Of a stretch of DNA of 64,000 nucleotides, positions 22,575 through 34,189 are shown piece by piece. The position numbers and the translations under genes are program-made. Numbering within the stretch: position 1 is the stretch's first letter; every line of letters starts with the position of its first letter. Under the pieces are notes generated by a model that worked only from the letters and a program-made list of their open reading frames with translations, did no database searches and had not been told where the DNA came from. Source of the DNA: Cunninghamia lanceolata (lineage: Eukaryota; Streptophyta; Pinopsida; Cupressales; Cupressaceae); contig BSBN01001017.1 of the NCBI GenBank assembly GCA_027924645.1, forward strand, positions 3,312,501-3,376,500, written 5' to 3'.

Positions 22575-22855
22575 TATCAGAGTGAGTCTCTCTGCAGTCT
22601 CTTTGATATTCCGAGCAAACATAAGTGACATATAATTTGAAAATTTGGAATATCAGAATGACTTAAGTTCCAGTCCTGCCAAAAAGTTGTTAGTAAGATG
22701 CCAAATAAAGAAATACAAAGGAAGAGGATTCTGGATGTTGAAGGGAGGCGATAACTTGTCCCTTCAAAAAAGCGAATATGATAATAAAGAGAACATATCG
22801 AAGGGATAAACAGATATCGATGAGACTTAACAATACGGGATTTCGGCGTGACACC
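22575..22855 (+). promoter_or_regulatory. Dispersed 16-nt motifs upstream of ORF-X copy 1
   Basis: TATCAGAGTGAGTCTC (22575), TATCAGAATGACTTAAG (22651), TATCGATGAGACTTAA (22815) and the weaker TTTCGGCGTGACACC (22841) share the pattern TATCnnnnTGAnTt. The upstream region of the minus-strand copy has the same motif (complement AGTCAnnCTGATA) at 52171, 52197, 52274 and 52445. They could be promoter elements; function is inferred only from conservation. Confidence 0.45.
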
Positions 22856-23100
22856 CATTTGGGTCATAACGAAATCCTGACATAATAAAAAATGATAAAA
22901 CTCCTTAAGTGTGATTTATTGATTCAAGGAGGTGACAAGACATTCCCGTTATGAGAATTTAATGTCTTCCTGACGATGTGAAATCCACCATTAATACACA
23001 AAACATAGTATACCAAAAACAAATCAAAAGGAATTTTGATTCATTAAGCATACACAGGAGCAACGGGAAGCCTCTGCAACGAATGCAACTCAAAATTTAA

Positions 23101-23114
23101 GTAAGTATTCTAAG
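23101..23114 (+). other. Conserved splice-donor-like site in the ORF-X leader
   Basis: GTAAGTATTCTAAG lies 66 bases before the ORF-X copy 1 start. The minus-strand copy has GTAAGTGTTCTGAG at 51775-51761, at almost the same distance from its start. It fits a 5' splice site of an intron in the untranslated leader. Confidence 0.45.
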
Positions 23115-23179
23115 CTTGTAACCTGTAGCTACTGAATCAAATTGCATATTAAAGAAGTAGAAGTCTCTTGCATTATATT

Positions 23180-26100
23180 ATGGAAGACATATATGAAAAC
23201 CCTAGGGTTAAAAGACAAAAGTTAGATGAGAGACACCTGATCGACCAATGCCCAAAATCTGGTCAAAGGTCTACAAGAAATGCTCAATTGAATCCCAATG
23301 CAGAGAAATTGGAAGACATTTACAAACATGTAGGGGATGTATGGACACCCATTAGAGGTTATGACCTCTTCATGTATCATTACAGGAGATTGTATAGGCG
23401 AGCACCAATGTCAAACCCCTGGAGAATGAATTTAGGAAAACTTATAGTGCCTACTATGTTCGTAAATGTTGAATTTTTGAAAGTCATAGCTAAAAGCTAC
23501 AACCCTCAAAACCATATGGTGGAATTGAGAGATGGCACAGGTTTTTTCCCTATCACTATAGACTATATATCAATGGTCTTTCAGTTGGATTACAGTTTTG
23601 ATGTGAAGTTCAGACTATGAGATTTAATCAATGAATATTATAACATGAGCAACCAATACAAACAGTGGAGGTTGCCCCTGCATAGACCCCGAGATGCAGA
23701 AAACAAACTTAAAGTGTATTCAGTGACAGAAGATCCCCCCATATTTTGTAGAAATGTTTGAAGAGTATTTCCAATACACCTATTACTCTGTGTGTCAATT
23801 GCTTGGGGTTGAGGCTTCCCTGTTTATGGAGATTGCTCCTATAGTTTTAGTTGCTGATGTGCAAAGTCAACAAGCATTGTGTTTTGATTATGTTGAGTTC
23901 CTAGCCAATGCCCTTCATAATGAATTTTTCTCCCTGAAAGGAGGAGGTAGTAAGTTCAGTCACTATTATGTACTTATGCACCTTGTCCTATATGAAGGGC
24001 AGAATTCTGGAATGTGGAGTGAATGTCTACGGGTAAGAGATTTATACAAGAATGGTGATATTAAACCTATCCATATGTGGACCGCTATCTGGGATAGCCA
24101 GTGTGAGAAGTCTCATTATCTCTATTTTGAAGAATTCTTTTTGAAACTTGTCTATAGAAAGTTAGACCACCCTTGTGACTACAACTTGTCACCAGAAATA
24201 AAAAAAAATTTCTAAGGCCTAAGGATGCATATGAACAGGGAAATTTAGTCATAACTGGGGTGATTGGTACTCCTACAATGATTGCACAAAGATAAGGGTA
24301 TTTGGATTTGAAGGCCCCCCTCTCTTGTTACCTAAAACTTGTCCAGACAAGATTGCCTATTTAGAAATTATGAGACAACTTGCCTACTCAGATTTCATGC
24401 ATTTAAAAGGTTCCAATAAACAATATTTTATGCTTGGGATGTTGTTTTTTGGAGACTTCACAGTCATGTCAGATAAAGGATATCAATTAATTGAGAAAAG
24501 ATTGGAATTTTTAGGTTGCCTGCAGGAAACGCTCAAGAAAATTTTGATCCAGAGAACTTTATATGCACAGTCAGAACAAAGTTCTTGTGAAAAGGTATAA
24601 TCATGTGTTGTTTGTTGATGATGACATAATTAGAAATTGAGATGAGCACAATGCAATTGAAAGAAGAAGATTGCACCACAAGATAATGTTGGCTAAGGCT
24701 TGGAGGGTAGCCAAAAACCCCAGTTACACAGGTGCTTTTGTGAACATAGATGATCATGTCAAGAGACTAGATGCATTAATTGAAAATGCTTAAGAATTAA
24801 TTGAAGATGTTCCTCCTCATATCTTTGAAAAAAAGGGAAAAGTTGTTAGAGAAGCACAGGCAGAGGATGAAATTCCAATGGCTCATTTGTCTCCTCAACC
24901 AACTCCTAATATTTCTTTTGATCTTGAAGAAGAAGAGGAAGGGGAAAATAGAGACTTGCAAGCATCTTGGCCCCACATAGGAGAATATGAACCTCCAAAG
25001 GAAAGAGAAGAGGTTGAAATAGAGACCTCTAATGAACTAACAGAGGATGTAAGGTATCTGGCTAGTAAAAAATTCATTTCAGATGATGAATTCATTAAGA
25101 CTGTAGAATTTAAGTCATTTTTATATGAGTACAAAGGAAAACAGGCCAAGGAAAGAATGAAAAACATCACTCTTGAAATCCAAGATGAAGTTCTGCAGCA
25201 ACTCTAGTTAGAAATTGACAAAGCCTTGGAAGATATGACTCCTGACAAGGGAAGGGAATTGCTCCAAGAAGCACGAGTGTTACTGATACCTGGATGGGAT
25301 ATGACCTCTGCAATTGTGCTTGACACTTTCAGAAATAACCAAGACAAAAAGATGCAGCTTAGCATTGAGGCCCTAGACAAGATCAAATCTAGATCAGGGT
25401 ATGATCCTAATAAGAAAACATTGCTAATATGGTCACTATATCTCCCGCACGAGAAGCCTCAAGTTATAAGTAATCCTAATGAAGCTTTTGGCCACCTAAT
25501 GATTCAAAGGGTTAAAGAAGCAGACCCTATTGAAATTACTAACTTGAATGTAAATGTTGCAAGATTCACCAAGGCACAAATTGAGCAGATGGTAAGGAGG
25601 AATAATGACTATATGGTAGAGAATGCAAGGCTCAGGCAAGAAATTGCCACCTACAAAGATAAACTTCCTTCATCTAGCAGCTATTCACCATACCTAGAAG
25701 TTGACAAGAGGGTTATTGAGGCCAAAGCAGATGCTAATTATTGGAAGATTAAGGCAGAGAAGTTTTAGAAGAAAAGTGATTAGTTGGAGACTGAATTGAA
25801 AACAGTCAAATATAATATGGCTTCTGAATTGACTCAAAAAAGATTTGACAAAATGATGGAAAATATTGACAAAGTTTGGGACTTGCATAAGAGGACTCAT
25901 CAGATGTATCAAGAACACAAAAGGCTGCACCTTAGGATGTTGGAGACATAAGAAAAATTGAATGCTAAGTCTGATGTTGAGAAACAAGTGCTCAAAGAAT
26001 ATGAAGACCTAATCAGTGAGCATGAAAGATTTAATGGTATACTTACGAAAGATTTGAATGACTTTGACCAACATCCTGAGATAGCATTTCCAAAAAATTT

Positions 26101-26344
26101 CAATGCTCATGGGAGTTTGCAAGACAAGGATCCTTGGAAAGATCAATTAAATGGGTTATTGCCACCACTACTTCAGAATATAAATAATGAGGAACGAGTT
26201 ACAGAAAATACTTACACATGCTTGGGAAAAATATTCTCTAAAGAGTTAATTATGAAAAATGTAATTTCTACAGATACATGTGATGATCAAGATTACATTG
26301 ATCATATTGGTAGGATAAATCTATTCATATCCAGGGCAGTGTGA
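23180..26344 (+). pseudogene. ORF-X copy 1: unrecognised protein of about 1,055 residues with coiled-coil C-terminus
   Basis: Read across frames, this is one gene running from ATG at 23180 (MEDIYENPR; the copy at 51702 starts MEETHENPK, which fixes the start) to TGA at 26342-26344. The N-terminal half (to about 24600) is an aromatic-rich globular region with GDVWTPIRGYDLF, FVNVEFLK and TYYSVCQLLGVE. An acidic linker (LEEEEEGE, about 24920) follows, then a Lys/Glu-rich region (25226-26344) with VARFTKAQIEQMV and long heptad-like stretches. Frameshifts near 23620, 24215 and 24600 and a few stops (23620, 24794, 25206, 25767) break it. The length is within a few bases of copy 2, whose protein is roughly two-thirds identical by eye. 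I recognise no known family; a gag-like or captured host protein are both possible. Confidence 0.7.
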
Positions 26345-27497
26345 GGAGGTGGTTGCAGTACAATTTTTTCGTTCAACAAGCAATGCAAGTATATCAATCT
26401 GTACCATGGAGATGAGGACGATCTTACCAGACCTATGGGTCACAGATCACTCTACGATGATTAATAGAGCCAGAATTTGATCACTGCATATGCTTCTATT
26501 TCTCTTTATGTTCTTAATTACGTATTAGTTAGTTGAAAGGAGACATTTATGAAACGACACAATGTTTTGGGCCTGAAGCTTGTTCGCATCCTATTTAATA
26601 GGATACCAAGGCCATTTTATAGGATATCATCTCATCTATTTTTGAAAACTTATATGTAATATAAAAGCAGAACTTAAAGAATATATCTATATCCATTTAT
26701 GTTTTCAAACGAGTATGAGCTTCTAAATTAATAAAAGAATCAAAGTTATTTGGTGGATCTAAAAATTGATGTTCAATTGTTGTGTTGAATTTAATATTTA
26801 TGGGCTACATGGTTGTCTCTAGAATGGTTTTTCAAGTTGTTTAAATTAATATATCAAGCATATAGTTAATTTATTAGTACACATTTACTGTCAATGTATG
26901 ATTTGTGTGATTGGTTTCTGAGAGAAGTTGATTTAAGTATTGCTGAGTAGTCTATATTTATTGGTATCTGCCCATGGTTAAAATCCTTTGAACAGGCTAT
27001 CTTAGTTGGTTTCCTTCCTATTAGAATTAAAATCATTTCTATTGGTCATAGCAATTCGGAGAAATATCATTGGGATTGTATAAGAATAACCTTGCATTTC
27101 AACATTCTTGCACATCTGTACAAGATACAGATTTACATAAGTGCCTAACAGTTCGAGTTAAGTCAAGTTTAAAGGTCCATATACTAGTAACTCTTGATCT
27201 CTTTTTCCCAATAGATAAAGCATTGGTCCTATTAATTATCAAATTCCATACATTTCTCGTATTTGTAAACATTAGTTTTAGAAATACCTTCAAACCTTAC
27301 ATCTACTTCACACCTATTTGCCACCATGAAGGTCAAATCAAGTCTGCACTAACAATTAAGGTACACCCACCTAGGTCTGGTAGAGTCTGAAGTGAAGAGG
27401 GTTTAGCCATATCTACTATGTGTCAGTTAGCCAAAAATGTTAAGAGAGCTTGGCAACCTCTTAGGGTTTAGGACCTACATTTTTGAGACCTAACAAG
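26345..27497 (+). other. 3' region of ORF-X unit 1 (conserved with unit 2)
   Basis: This non-coding stretch is collinear with the reverse complement of 47394-48535. Shared landmarks include GACCTATGGGTCAC (about 26430), GCCTGAAGCTTGTTCGCATCC (shortened here; about 26570) and GAGAGCTTGGCAACCTCTTA (27446), and the match stops at GAGACCTAACA in both. Conservation of a kilobase of 3' sequence shows that the duplicated unit is gene plus flank, not just coding sequence. Confidence 0.65.
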
Positions 27498-27590
27498 GGG
27501 TTAGGGTTTAAGGGATTAAGGGTCAAAAGATAAGGGATTCGGGGCTTAAGGGTTAGGTAGTTTAATGGTTAATGGCTTAGGGATTATGGT
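27466..27590 (+). repeat. Degenerate telomere-like TTAGGG-rich stretch
   Basis: Repeated variants of TTAGGGTTTAGG, GGGTTAGGGTTTAAGGG and TTAAGGGTTAGG resemble decayed plant telomere units (TTTAGGG). No two perfect units are adjacent, so this may only be a short G-rich simple repeat. Confidence 0.35.
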
Positions 27591-27713
27591 TGATATTATG
27601 TAATCTCTATATAAAATTTGATAAAAAAACAATAAAAGTATGAGTGGAAGGGTGTACCAAAACTCTGCTGGTGTAACTTTTGAGCTTATGAATGAAATAG
27701 AACATCTTATTAT

Positions 27714-28765
27714 TGTTGGGAATTAAGGTGTCTCAACCTTGGTAATTCCTTACATTTGTAATGTTTGCATTTATTATTTAATTGCCTATGTTGTAAATAT
27801 TTGTAAATTTCATATTGTCATATTGTGGGATGTGGCATGGTGATGTGTCAATCCTACATGGAATATGACAACTTGTAATTTTTTCCTCACATGAGGAGAT
27901 AGGCATCCCACTTTGTGGTAGGAGCATTTTGCCATGTGTTGGCATCTTCCATGTTGTGTAAGGGAATATTGACCGAAACGGTTATGACGGATTCCTATGA
28001 CAGAATCTATGACATGTAAGAGTCAGAAATAGAAGTTTGTAAGACAGGTGATGACATGTGTCGTGAAGCATCTTTGAATAAGGCATATTTGGGTGCCCCA
28101 AGGTAGAATGTGACATGTTGTAAGAGAATATGTTATTTATAGCATGTGTATGACAGATTCTCTTACAGTTGTAAGTTGTAACCGCTATGACAGATTCTAT
28201 GACGGTTGTAAGTGTCGTAAGAGCATCTGTCATAGCCCATTTTGGAAATAGGCAACCTCTTTTGGATGGGAGCTATGGACAAGTGTCAGGCACATTCTAC
28301 AATTTTGACCAAGTGTCCTTAGGTGTGGGTTTTGGTCCATGAAGCCATGTTGGACGCCCATCCCAAGATAGGTCTAATATTGCCTTGTATTTCCTATATA
28401 AACAGGTGCTTGGAGATGGAGTTTGAATCACAGGTTACAGGCACTGTTATGCTGCCAGATTGACTCCAGACATGAGTGTCAAAGACCATTGAAGCTTGCA
28501 TTGCAAGTGTATTGTAAACAACTTTCAGTTTTGTTAATACATTCTACAGGTTTCTAGTGTGGGGTTTTTCACCTAATAAGGGTTTTCCCCACCATAAATC
28601 TTTGTCTCTCTTCTTCTGTCTTCTTTTTGGTTCTTGTGTATTGTTGTAGTAACTCTATTAGATGTTGTATGTTGTTGTAGTGATAAGGAATAAATTGAAT
28701 TTGTATAGCTCTCCCCTCATTAGATTAGTGTAGGAAGTGATCTCTGCACACCTAGCTTCCTTTCA
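27714..28765 (+). repeat. 5' LTR of copia A
   Basis: 1,052 bp, TGTTGGGAATTAAGG to CTTCCTTTCA. A TATATAAA at 28395-28402 is a plausible TATA box, repeated at 33657 in the 3' LTR. Several ATGACAGATTCT-like repeats lie at 27985-28210. Confidence 0.95.
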
Positions 28766-28767
28766 GT

Positions 28768-28780
28768 TGGTATCAGAGCC
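28768..28780 (+). promoter_or_regulatory. Primer binding site of copia A
   Basis: TGGTATCAGAGCC, complementary to the 3' end of initiator methionine tRNA, two bases after the 5' LTR. Confidence 0.93.
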
Positions 28781-28882
28781 TAGCCAGTTTCGGTCTTAGC
28801 TGTTGGGTAGGGGTTTTTTGAGTTGATCTTAAGTTGAGTGGGAGTCTGTGCAGAGTATTCTGATTTCTATTGCAGCAAGGAG

Positions 28883-29773
28883 ATGGCAAGCACATCAAGA
28901 AGGTTTGAAGTGGAGAAGTTCAATGGTAGTAATTTCAAGCTGTGGAAGCTCAAGATGGAAGACATGCTTGTTGATCGAGACCTTTGGGAAAGTGTTAATG
29001 GAACTAAACCAACTGCAATGTCACAAGATGAGTGGGATCTCAAGGATTGGAAGGCTAAGGGTCTCATAAGACTTAGTCTTGTTGATTCTATGTTGTTAAA
29101 TGTCCATGAGGAGACTACTACAAAACTACTTTGGAAGAAGTTGGGAGATGTGTATCAAGCAAAGTCCTTGGTTAATAAACTTTTTCTAAGAAAGAAGTTG
29201 TATTCTCTTCAAATGGAGGACAGAGGATCTGTTGCTGAACATATGAATGCTTTTAACATGCTGGTTGCACAATTGACATCTATTGGTGTAAAGATGGAGG
29301 AGGAGGATCGATGTATGACCTTGCTTTGTTCTTTGCCGGACTCATGGGATCATCTTGTCATGGCTATTGGAAGCACCACATCCACATTCAAAATGGAAGA
29401 AGTGGTTTCTTCGTTGTTGTTTGAAGAGATGCGGAGAAAGTCTTCTGAGGTAGCCAAAGAGGCCCTTGCAGTTCGTGGAAGACTCAAGGAGAAAGGGAAG
29501 AAGAAGGACAAGAAAGCTGAGAAGGGTAGAACCAAATCCCATGGGAGATCCAAATCTCCTGGAAAGTCCAAGGCTCTTTGTTGGAACTGTGGAAAAGCTG
29601 GGCATTTCTTAAAGGAATGCAAAGAGGAGAAGAAAAAGAAGAAAGCTCCTGATTCAGATTCTGATAAGTCACAAGATGACGATGATGCTTTCATTGCAGC
29701 CCTGGCAACCCATGCATCTGATGATGTGTGGCTAATCGACTCTGGTGCATCATTCCACATGACCTTGCATTGA
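28883..29773 (+). pseudogene. Copia A gag with zinc knuckle
   Basis: The start is the ATG at 28883 (MASTSRRFEVEKFNG), which fits copia gag; an upstream in-frame ATG at 28838 is less likely. The UBN2-like gag region (FNGSNFKLWKLKMEDML; LWKKLGDVYQ; LPDSWDHLVMAI) is followed by a Lys-rich linker and the knuckle CWNCGKAGHFLKEC (about 29578-29619), an Asp/Ser-rich stretch and the protease active site WLIDSGASFHMT (about 29728). The frame continues into pol; the TGA ending the open part (29771-29773) stands where Arg (CGA) is usual. Confidence 0.88.
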
Positions 29774-32700
29774 GACTGGTTCACTAAGTATGAGGAGTTC
29801 GATGGTGGAAAGGTGTATCTGGGTGACGACTCTCATCTGAAGATTGTTGGTCGTGGAAGAGTCTCTATCTAATTCCCTGGTGGTCGAGTGAAGGGGATCT
29901 CTGGGGTTATGCACATCCCAGGCTTAGCACAGAACCTACTTTCTGTAAGTAGTTTGAATGATGCAGGTGTGCAGGTTGTCTTATCGAAAGAATGATGCAA
30001 GATGACTAGAGGAGCTATGGTGCTTGCTAAGGGTACTAGGAGAGGTACTCTATTTCAGCTGGAAGCATGCATTTCACAATGCAATAGTTCTTCTGAGTCA
30101 AGGAAAAGGGCAACAGTCACTTCATCCCCACCATCCAAACGAGCAGTGAAGAAATCTGTTGTTTCTAGTCATGATGGTTGTAATCGTGCATTGGAAGTTA
30201 AACTTCCTGCTAAAAAGACAATGTTATGGCATAAGAGATTTGGCCACATTGGCGAGAAGGGTCTGCGTACCCTAAAAAATAAGAACCTTGTTGAGGGGTT
30301 AGATGATTGTAATCTTGAGTTTGACTTTTGCGAACATTGCATTTATGGAAAACAAAACCATGTTCAGTTTTACTCGAGTTCTCATAAGTCTTCTTGTGTG
30401 TTGGACCTTATCCATTCTGATGTGTTTGGTCCTGTTAATGTTCCTTTGTTATCAAAATCTGTATACTTTGTATCTTTTATAGATGATTGCAGGATAAGGA
30501 CATCAATTTATTTTCTCAGAAGCAAATTTGAAGTCTATAGCAAGTTTAAGGAGTTTAAGGCCTTTGCTAAAAATTAGACTAGTAAAAAGATTAAATGTTT
30601 GAGAATTGACAACGGTGGTGAGTTCTGTTCTACAAAATTTGATAAGTATTGCAAGGAAGTTGGGATTGAAAGACATAAGATAACTCCATACACCCCGCAG
30701 CAAAATGGAGTTGCAGAGAGGATGAACATGACACTGATGGAGAAGGCTAGGAGTATGCTTAGTGGAGCTGGTCTAGAACAAAAGTTTTGGGCTGAAGCTG
30801 TTGCCACTACTTACTATCTGGTAAACAGATCTCCTACATCAGCTCTTGTTGGAAAGACACCAATGGAGGTGTGGTTTGGTAGAAAGCCTTCAATAAGGCA
30901 TCTTCATGTTTTTGGTTGTGAGGCATATGCACATGTGCCTAGGGAGAAGCGGTCAAAGTTGGAGAACAAGGTTGTTAAGTGTATCTTCATTAGCTATGGT
31001 GTTGGTGTGAAAGGATACAAGCTTTGGGACCCCATGGATGAAAAAGTGTTGTATAGAATAAGTGTCATCTTCAGAGAGCTTACACCTTCTTCCACTATTT
31101 TGTAGCCAGAAGAAATAGTAAAGAAAGAGGATGTTGTTCAATTTCCTGATACCCCCGAGAAGACTGAGCAGAAAGACAATGTTTGACCTGATGATGAGGA
31201 GAGCTCTGGCAGCTCTGAAAGCTTAGATTAAGAAGCTGAACCTCAACCTCAGCTCTTGAGGAGGTCTACACGGATAAGAAAGCAACCCGAAAGGTTTGGT
31301 TTTACAGTGCTTGATTCTAGTTGTGCTTATGCTTTGGTTACTAACAGTGATGAACCTAGAACTGTATCAGAGGCTATGGACATGAAAGAAGCAAGTTCCT
31401 GGAAGGAGGCCATGGAGGATGAAATGGCTTCTTTGGAAAAGAATCAAACTTGGGACTTGGTGCCTTTGCCTCTTGGATGGAAATCCATTGGATGTAAATG
31501 GGTGTTCAAGAAGAAATTTGGTACAGATGGCAGTGTTGAGAAGTATAAGGCCAGATTGGTTGCGAAGGGGTATTCACAAGTGGAGGGTATAGATTATGGT
31601 GAGATCTTCTCTCTCGTTGCAAAGCTGACATCCATTTGATTCATGTTGTCTCTCGCAGTAGCTTATGACTTGGAGGTAGAATAGATGGATGTGAAGACAA
31701 CTTTCATTCATGGTGACTTGGAGGAAGAAATCTACATGTCACAGCCAGAGCATTACATGGTGAAAGGTAAAGAAAATTTGGTTTGCAAACTTAAAAAGTC
31801 TTTGTATGGTTCGAAGCAATCCCCTAGGAGATGGTACTTGAAGTTTGATGCCTTTGTGTTGTCAATTAGATTTGTGAGATCGAAATCAGATCACTATGTG
31901 TATTATAAGTTTGACGGTGATCGTATTCTCATTGTTGCACTGTATGTTGATGATATGTTGCTCATTAGGAAGGGAAAGAATATGATTTCTAATTTTAAAT
32001 CTCTGTTGTCAGCACAGTTTGAAATGAAAGATTTAGGGGCAGCTAGGTACATTCTAGGGATGGAAATCGGAAGAGACAGAACCAACAGAAAACTTTGGTT
32101 AAGCCAGAGTAAGTATGTGAAGACCGTGTTGGATAGATTTAGCATGGCAGATTGTAGACCATTGTGTGTTCCCGTTTCCTTGGGGACAAAGTTGTCTGTT
32201 GAGGATTGTCCAAAATCTCTTGTGAGGTGGACATGAGCAGAGTACCTTATGCTAGTGTTGTTGGCAGTTTGATGTATGCTACGGTCTGCACAATACCAGA
32301 CATTGCCCAAGCAGTGGGAGTCCTTAGTCGATTTATGGATAATCCTGGATGAGTTCATTGGGATGCAGTTAAGCGAGTGTTCAGATATTTGAGGGGTACT
32401 TCTGAGTATTCCATTTGCTATCATGGTAATGTTTCAGGACCTCCGCATTCTGTTGATATTTGTGGATTTGTGGATTTAGATTGGGTAGGTGACATTGACA
32501 GTAGGAGATCCACCAGTGCTTATGTGTTTACACTGTTTGGTGGTGCAATTAGTTGGATGAGTAAACAACAACCTGTTGTTGCTTTGTCCACGATAGAAGC
32601 TGAGTATATGGCAGGAACTCTTGCTTGTAAGGAAGCCATTTGGCTTAAGAGATTATGTTCAGACATTGGTGTTGATGCAGGTCAGATCATGATCAATTGT

Positions 32701-32928
32701 GATAGTCAGAGTGCAATTTGCCTTGCGAATAATCCAACTTTCCATGCTAGAACAAAGCACATTGATCTTCAGTTTCACTTCATGCGAGACATGGTTGAGG
32801 ATGGAAAGGTAAATTTGGAGAAGGTAGATACTTTGAAGAATGTTGCAAATGCATTGATGAAACCAGTGAGCACAAAGAAGTTCAAATGGTGTTCGGAGTC
32901 TATGGGCCTCTCGGCCTATAGCAGTTAA
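29774..32928 (+). pseudogene. Copia A pol: protease remainder, integrase, RT, RNase H
   Basis: Same frame as gag until a shift between 32236 and 32377. Integrase: zinc-binding HKRFGHIGEKG...CEHCIYGKQ (30230-30350), then core residues in LDLIHSDVFGP, the LRIDNGGEF block and PYTPQQNGVAERMN (30686). Reverse transcriptase begins about 31400, with GCKWVFKKKF and an intact YVDD box (about 31947). RNase H includes LSTIEAEYMAG and CDSQSAI (about 32590-32720). Stops at 29871 (TAA), 29993 (TGA), 30575 (TAG), 31103 (TAG), 31186 (TGA), 31637 (TGA) and 31682 (TAG) mostly fit C-to-T changes in Gln or Arg codons. The integrase-before-RT order is diagnostic of copia. Confidence 0.93.
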
Positions 32929-32963
32929 ATCCTATTTTTCTATTGGCTCTTACAAGGTGTCCG

Positions 32964-32976
32964 ACAAGTGGGAGAA
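32964..32976 (+). promoter_or_regulatory. Polypurine tract of copia A
   Basis: ACAAGTGGGAGAA directly precedes the 3' LTR start TGTTGAG; the AAGTGGGAGAATG form is typical of plant copia elements. Confidence 0.9.
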
Positions 32977-34029
32977 TGTTGAGAATTAAGGTGTCTCAAC
33001 CTTGGTAATTCCTTACATTTGTAATGTTTGCATTTATTATTAATTGCCTATGTTGTAAATATTTGTAAATTCCATATTGTCATATTGTGGGATGTGGCAC
33101 GGTGATGTGTCGATTCTACATGGAATATGACAACTTGTAATTTTGTCCTCACATGGGGAGATAGGTGTCCCACTTTGTGGTAGGAGCATTTTGCCATGTG
33201 TCGGCATCTTCCATGTTGTGTAAGGGAATATTGACCGAAACGGTTATGATGGATTCCTATGATAGAATCTATGACATGTAAGAGTCAGAAATAGAAGTTT
33301 GTAAGACAGGTGATGACATGTGTCATGAAGCATCTTTGAATAAGGCATATTTGGGTGCCCCAAGATGGAATATGACATGTTGTAAGAGAATATTCTATTT
33401 ATAGCATGTGTATGACAGATTCTCTTACAGCTGTAAGTTGTAACCGCTATGACATATTCTATGACGGTCGTAAGTGTCGTAAGAGCATCTGCCATAGCCC
33501 ATTTTGGAAATAGGTGACCTCTTTTGGATGGGAGTTGTGGACAAGTGTCAGGCACATTCTACAATGTTGACCAAGTGTCCTTAGGCGTGGGTTTTGGTCC
33601 ATGAAGCCATGTTGGACGCCCATCCCAAGATAGGTCCAATATTGCCTTGTATTTCCTATATAAACAGGTGCTTGGAGATGGAGTTTGAATCACAAGTTTA
33701 TAGGTACTGTTATGCTGCCAGATTGACTTCAGACATGAGTGTCAAAGACCATTGAAACTTGCATTGTAAGTGTATTGTAAACAACTTTCAGTTTTGTTAA
33801 TACATTGTGCAAGTTTCTGAGTGTGGGGTTTTTCACCCGATAAGGGTTTTCCCCACCGTAAATCTTTGTCTCTCTTCTTCTGTCTTCTTTCTGGTTCTTG
33901 TGTATTGCTGTAGTAACTCTGTTAGATGTTGTATGTTGTTGTAGTGATAAGGAATAAATTGAATTTGTATAGCTCTCCCCTCATTAGATTAGTGTAGGAA
34001 GTGATTTCCGCACACCTAGCTTCCTTTCA
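32977..34029 (+). repeat. 3' LTR of copia A
   Basis: 1,053 bp, closely matching 27714-28765, with TATATAAA at 33657-33664. Followed by the ATTAT duplication. Confidence 0.95.
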
Positions 34030-34189
34030 ATTATCAGAGATTCTCCATGATTGTGTTATCATTCTGTATTTTTCTTATGTTTTCCATTCTTATTTCTTCT
34101 TATAATTGAATGAATATCAGTTATTGAGCCTCAATACTCATTTGAATGAACATCAGCATTCTCAGTTTCAACATGATATTGGACTGAGT

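Larger units (their letters stand above)
27714..34029 (+). mobile_element. Ty1/copia element A, 6.3 kb, complete structure
   Basis: The two LTRs (27714-28765 and 32977-34029) start TGTTG and end TTTCA and are flanked by ATTAT (27709-27713 and 34030-34034). A primer binding site, gag-pol in copia order and a polypurine tract are all present. By eye the LTRs differ at a few percent of positions. It is the youngest well-defined insertion in the CACTA element: removing it joins ORF-X unit 1's 3' flank to the ORF-X-related fragment at 34035. Confidence 0.95.

Noticed and set aside
29342..29784. Minus-strand ORFs of 87 and 144 codons within copia A gag
   Set aside because: Shadows of the gag frame, whose zinc knuckle and protease motif are unambiguous.
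31903..32424. Minus-strand ORF of 173 codons in copia A
   Set aside because: Antisense of the RT and RNase H region with YVDD; no independent support.
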